A stretch of DNA of 6,562 nucleotides from Pyrobaculum sp. (GTDB taxonomy: Archaea > Thermoproteota > Thermoprotei > Thermoproteales > Thermoproteaceae). This document shows positions 6,029 to 6,562 of the stretch, in pieces. Where the stretch lies: the NCBI GenBank assembly GCA_022759345.1, contig JAEMPK010000140.1, positions 1 through 6,562 of the forward strand, read 5' to 3'. The position numbers and the translations under genes are program-made. The stretch's first letter is position 1. Each line of letters opens with the position of its first letter. Under the pieces are notes generated by a model. It had not been told where the DNA came from. It saw nothing but the letters and a program-made list of their open reading frames with translations, and did no database searches.

Positions 6029-6562
6029 CGTAATCTGGTATGTTGTGTACATTCTCCCCGTAGAGGACGGCTCTCCCAGCCAGCCACAGAACTGTATCTA
6101 TATGAAGCGGAGGCACCCCGCTTTCTTGAGCCACGCGGCTCCACACGGCCTGCACTTCTCTCTGCCGCCTCATGGCCTCTGTAGGCGGCATGTCTACGAG
6201 ACCTGCGCACCAAGTCAAATGCGCCACCCGGAAATCCACAGGTATTGGGATTTCAAAAGGCATAGGTCTCTCTACACCTCTGCTACACATATATGCGTAG
6301 TTTAGTATCTTGACAGAAAAGACGATAGTCTTCTGGCTAGGATCCGCATCTAGTAACTCTGAAATTTCTTTCAAGGTGTTGATTAGGTTTTCTAGATTTG
6401 GGCGGTATCTACAGATCTTCAAAATACGCCTCTTCCGCGCCTCGACGCCGATCCTCAAATAGGGGCTCGTCTCTAGATATGTCAGAAAATCTTTGCATAC
6501 ATCAACGATTTTCCTCTGGGAGAAGTAACGCCCGAAATATTGCCAATGCTCTTCTCCCCTGC
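5955..6562 (-). CDS. Archaeal 8-oxoguanine DNA glycosylase/lyase, AGOG family (partial, N-terminus beyond right edge)
   Basis: AGOG removes 8-oxoguanine from DNA and can cleave the strand, starting base-excision repair of oxidised guanine. The frame is open from the right edge (RGEEHWQYFGRYFS) to a TAA at 5955-5957, 201 residues in all. Compared with the 256-residue Pyrobaculum aerophilum protein, about the first 65 residues are missing. The helix-hairpin-helix core is clear, including SQKTIVFSVKILNYAYMCSR and PFEIPIPVDFRVAHLTWCAG. The lysine of SQKT and the aspartate of PVDFR are 32 residues apart, exactly as the catalytic Lys140 and Asp172 of Pa-AGOG. PPLHIDTVLWLAGRAVLYGE follows. The C-terminus after QWRGDCR is several residues longer than in Pa-AGOG and is encoded opposite the end of the converging small gene. 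The in-frame TTG at 6458 is internal, not the start. Confidence 0.95.
   Translation of the reverse strand, partial: RGEEHWQYFGRYFSQRKIVDVCKDFLTYLETSPYLRIGVEARKRRILKICRYRPNLENLINTLKEISELLDADPSQKTIVFSVKILNYAYMCSRGVERPMPFEIPIPVDFRVAHLTWCAGLVDMPPTEAMRRQREVQAVWSRVAQESGVPPLHIDTVLWLAGRAVLYGENVHNIPDYVIETLQWRGDCRHLSTRRGEISEE

Noticed and set aside
5991..6305. Plus-strand 104-codon frame at the right end
   Set aside because: It is antisense to the catalytic core of AGOG, which is strongly conserved.

Overview
The window looks like chromosomal DNA from a hyperthermophilic crenarchaeon of the order Thermoproteales, most likely Pyrobaculum or a close relative. The evidence is a crenarchaeal-type topoisomerase VI B subunit, an Alba chromatin protein, an archaeal 8-oxoguanine glycosylase (AGOG) very similar to the P. 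aerophilum enzyme, near-absent leaders with TATA boxes about 25 bases before start codons, and a decayed gene that I read as the Pyrobaculum-specific PaRep2b family. The AGOG differs clearly from my memory of the P. aerophilum protein, so another species is likely. All family calls come from reading translations; no search was run.

Layout: (1) Positions 1-1371, minus strand: topoisomerase VI subunit B, running off the left edge without its C-terminus. (2) Positions about 1411-2640: no intact gene. Conceptual translation recovers a minus-strand pseudogene with three in-frame stops and several frameshifts (1411-2301), then shorter unassigned coding-like pieces up to the Alba promoter. (3) Positions 2670-2948, plus strand: Alba, with a clean promoter and probably leaderless. 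(4) Positions 2980-5751, plus strand: a compact set of three genes, a UbiD-family decarboxylase and the large and small subunits of aconitase X. (5) Positions 5735-6028, plus strand: a small basic protein, perhaps a winged helix, overlapping the small-subunit gene. (6) Positions 5955-6562, minus strand: AGOG, converging on and overlapping the small gene and running off the right edge.

The central point is region 4. In Aeropyrum pernix, aconitase X acts as phosphomevalonate dehydratase and a UbiD homologue acts as anhydromevalonate phosphate decarboxylase. Together they turn 5-phosphomevalonate into isopentenyl phosphate in the archaeal mevalonate pathway. Here both steps sit side by side, so the cluster can be read as a two-step module feeding archaeal lipid synthesis. 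The small gene overlapping its end is the least understood part and is a candidate partner or regulator. Flanking genes serve DNA topology, chromatin and base-excision repair.
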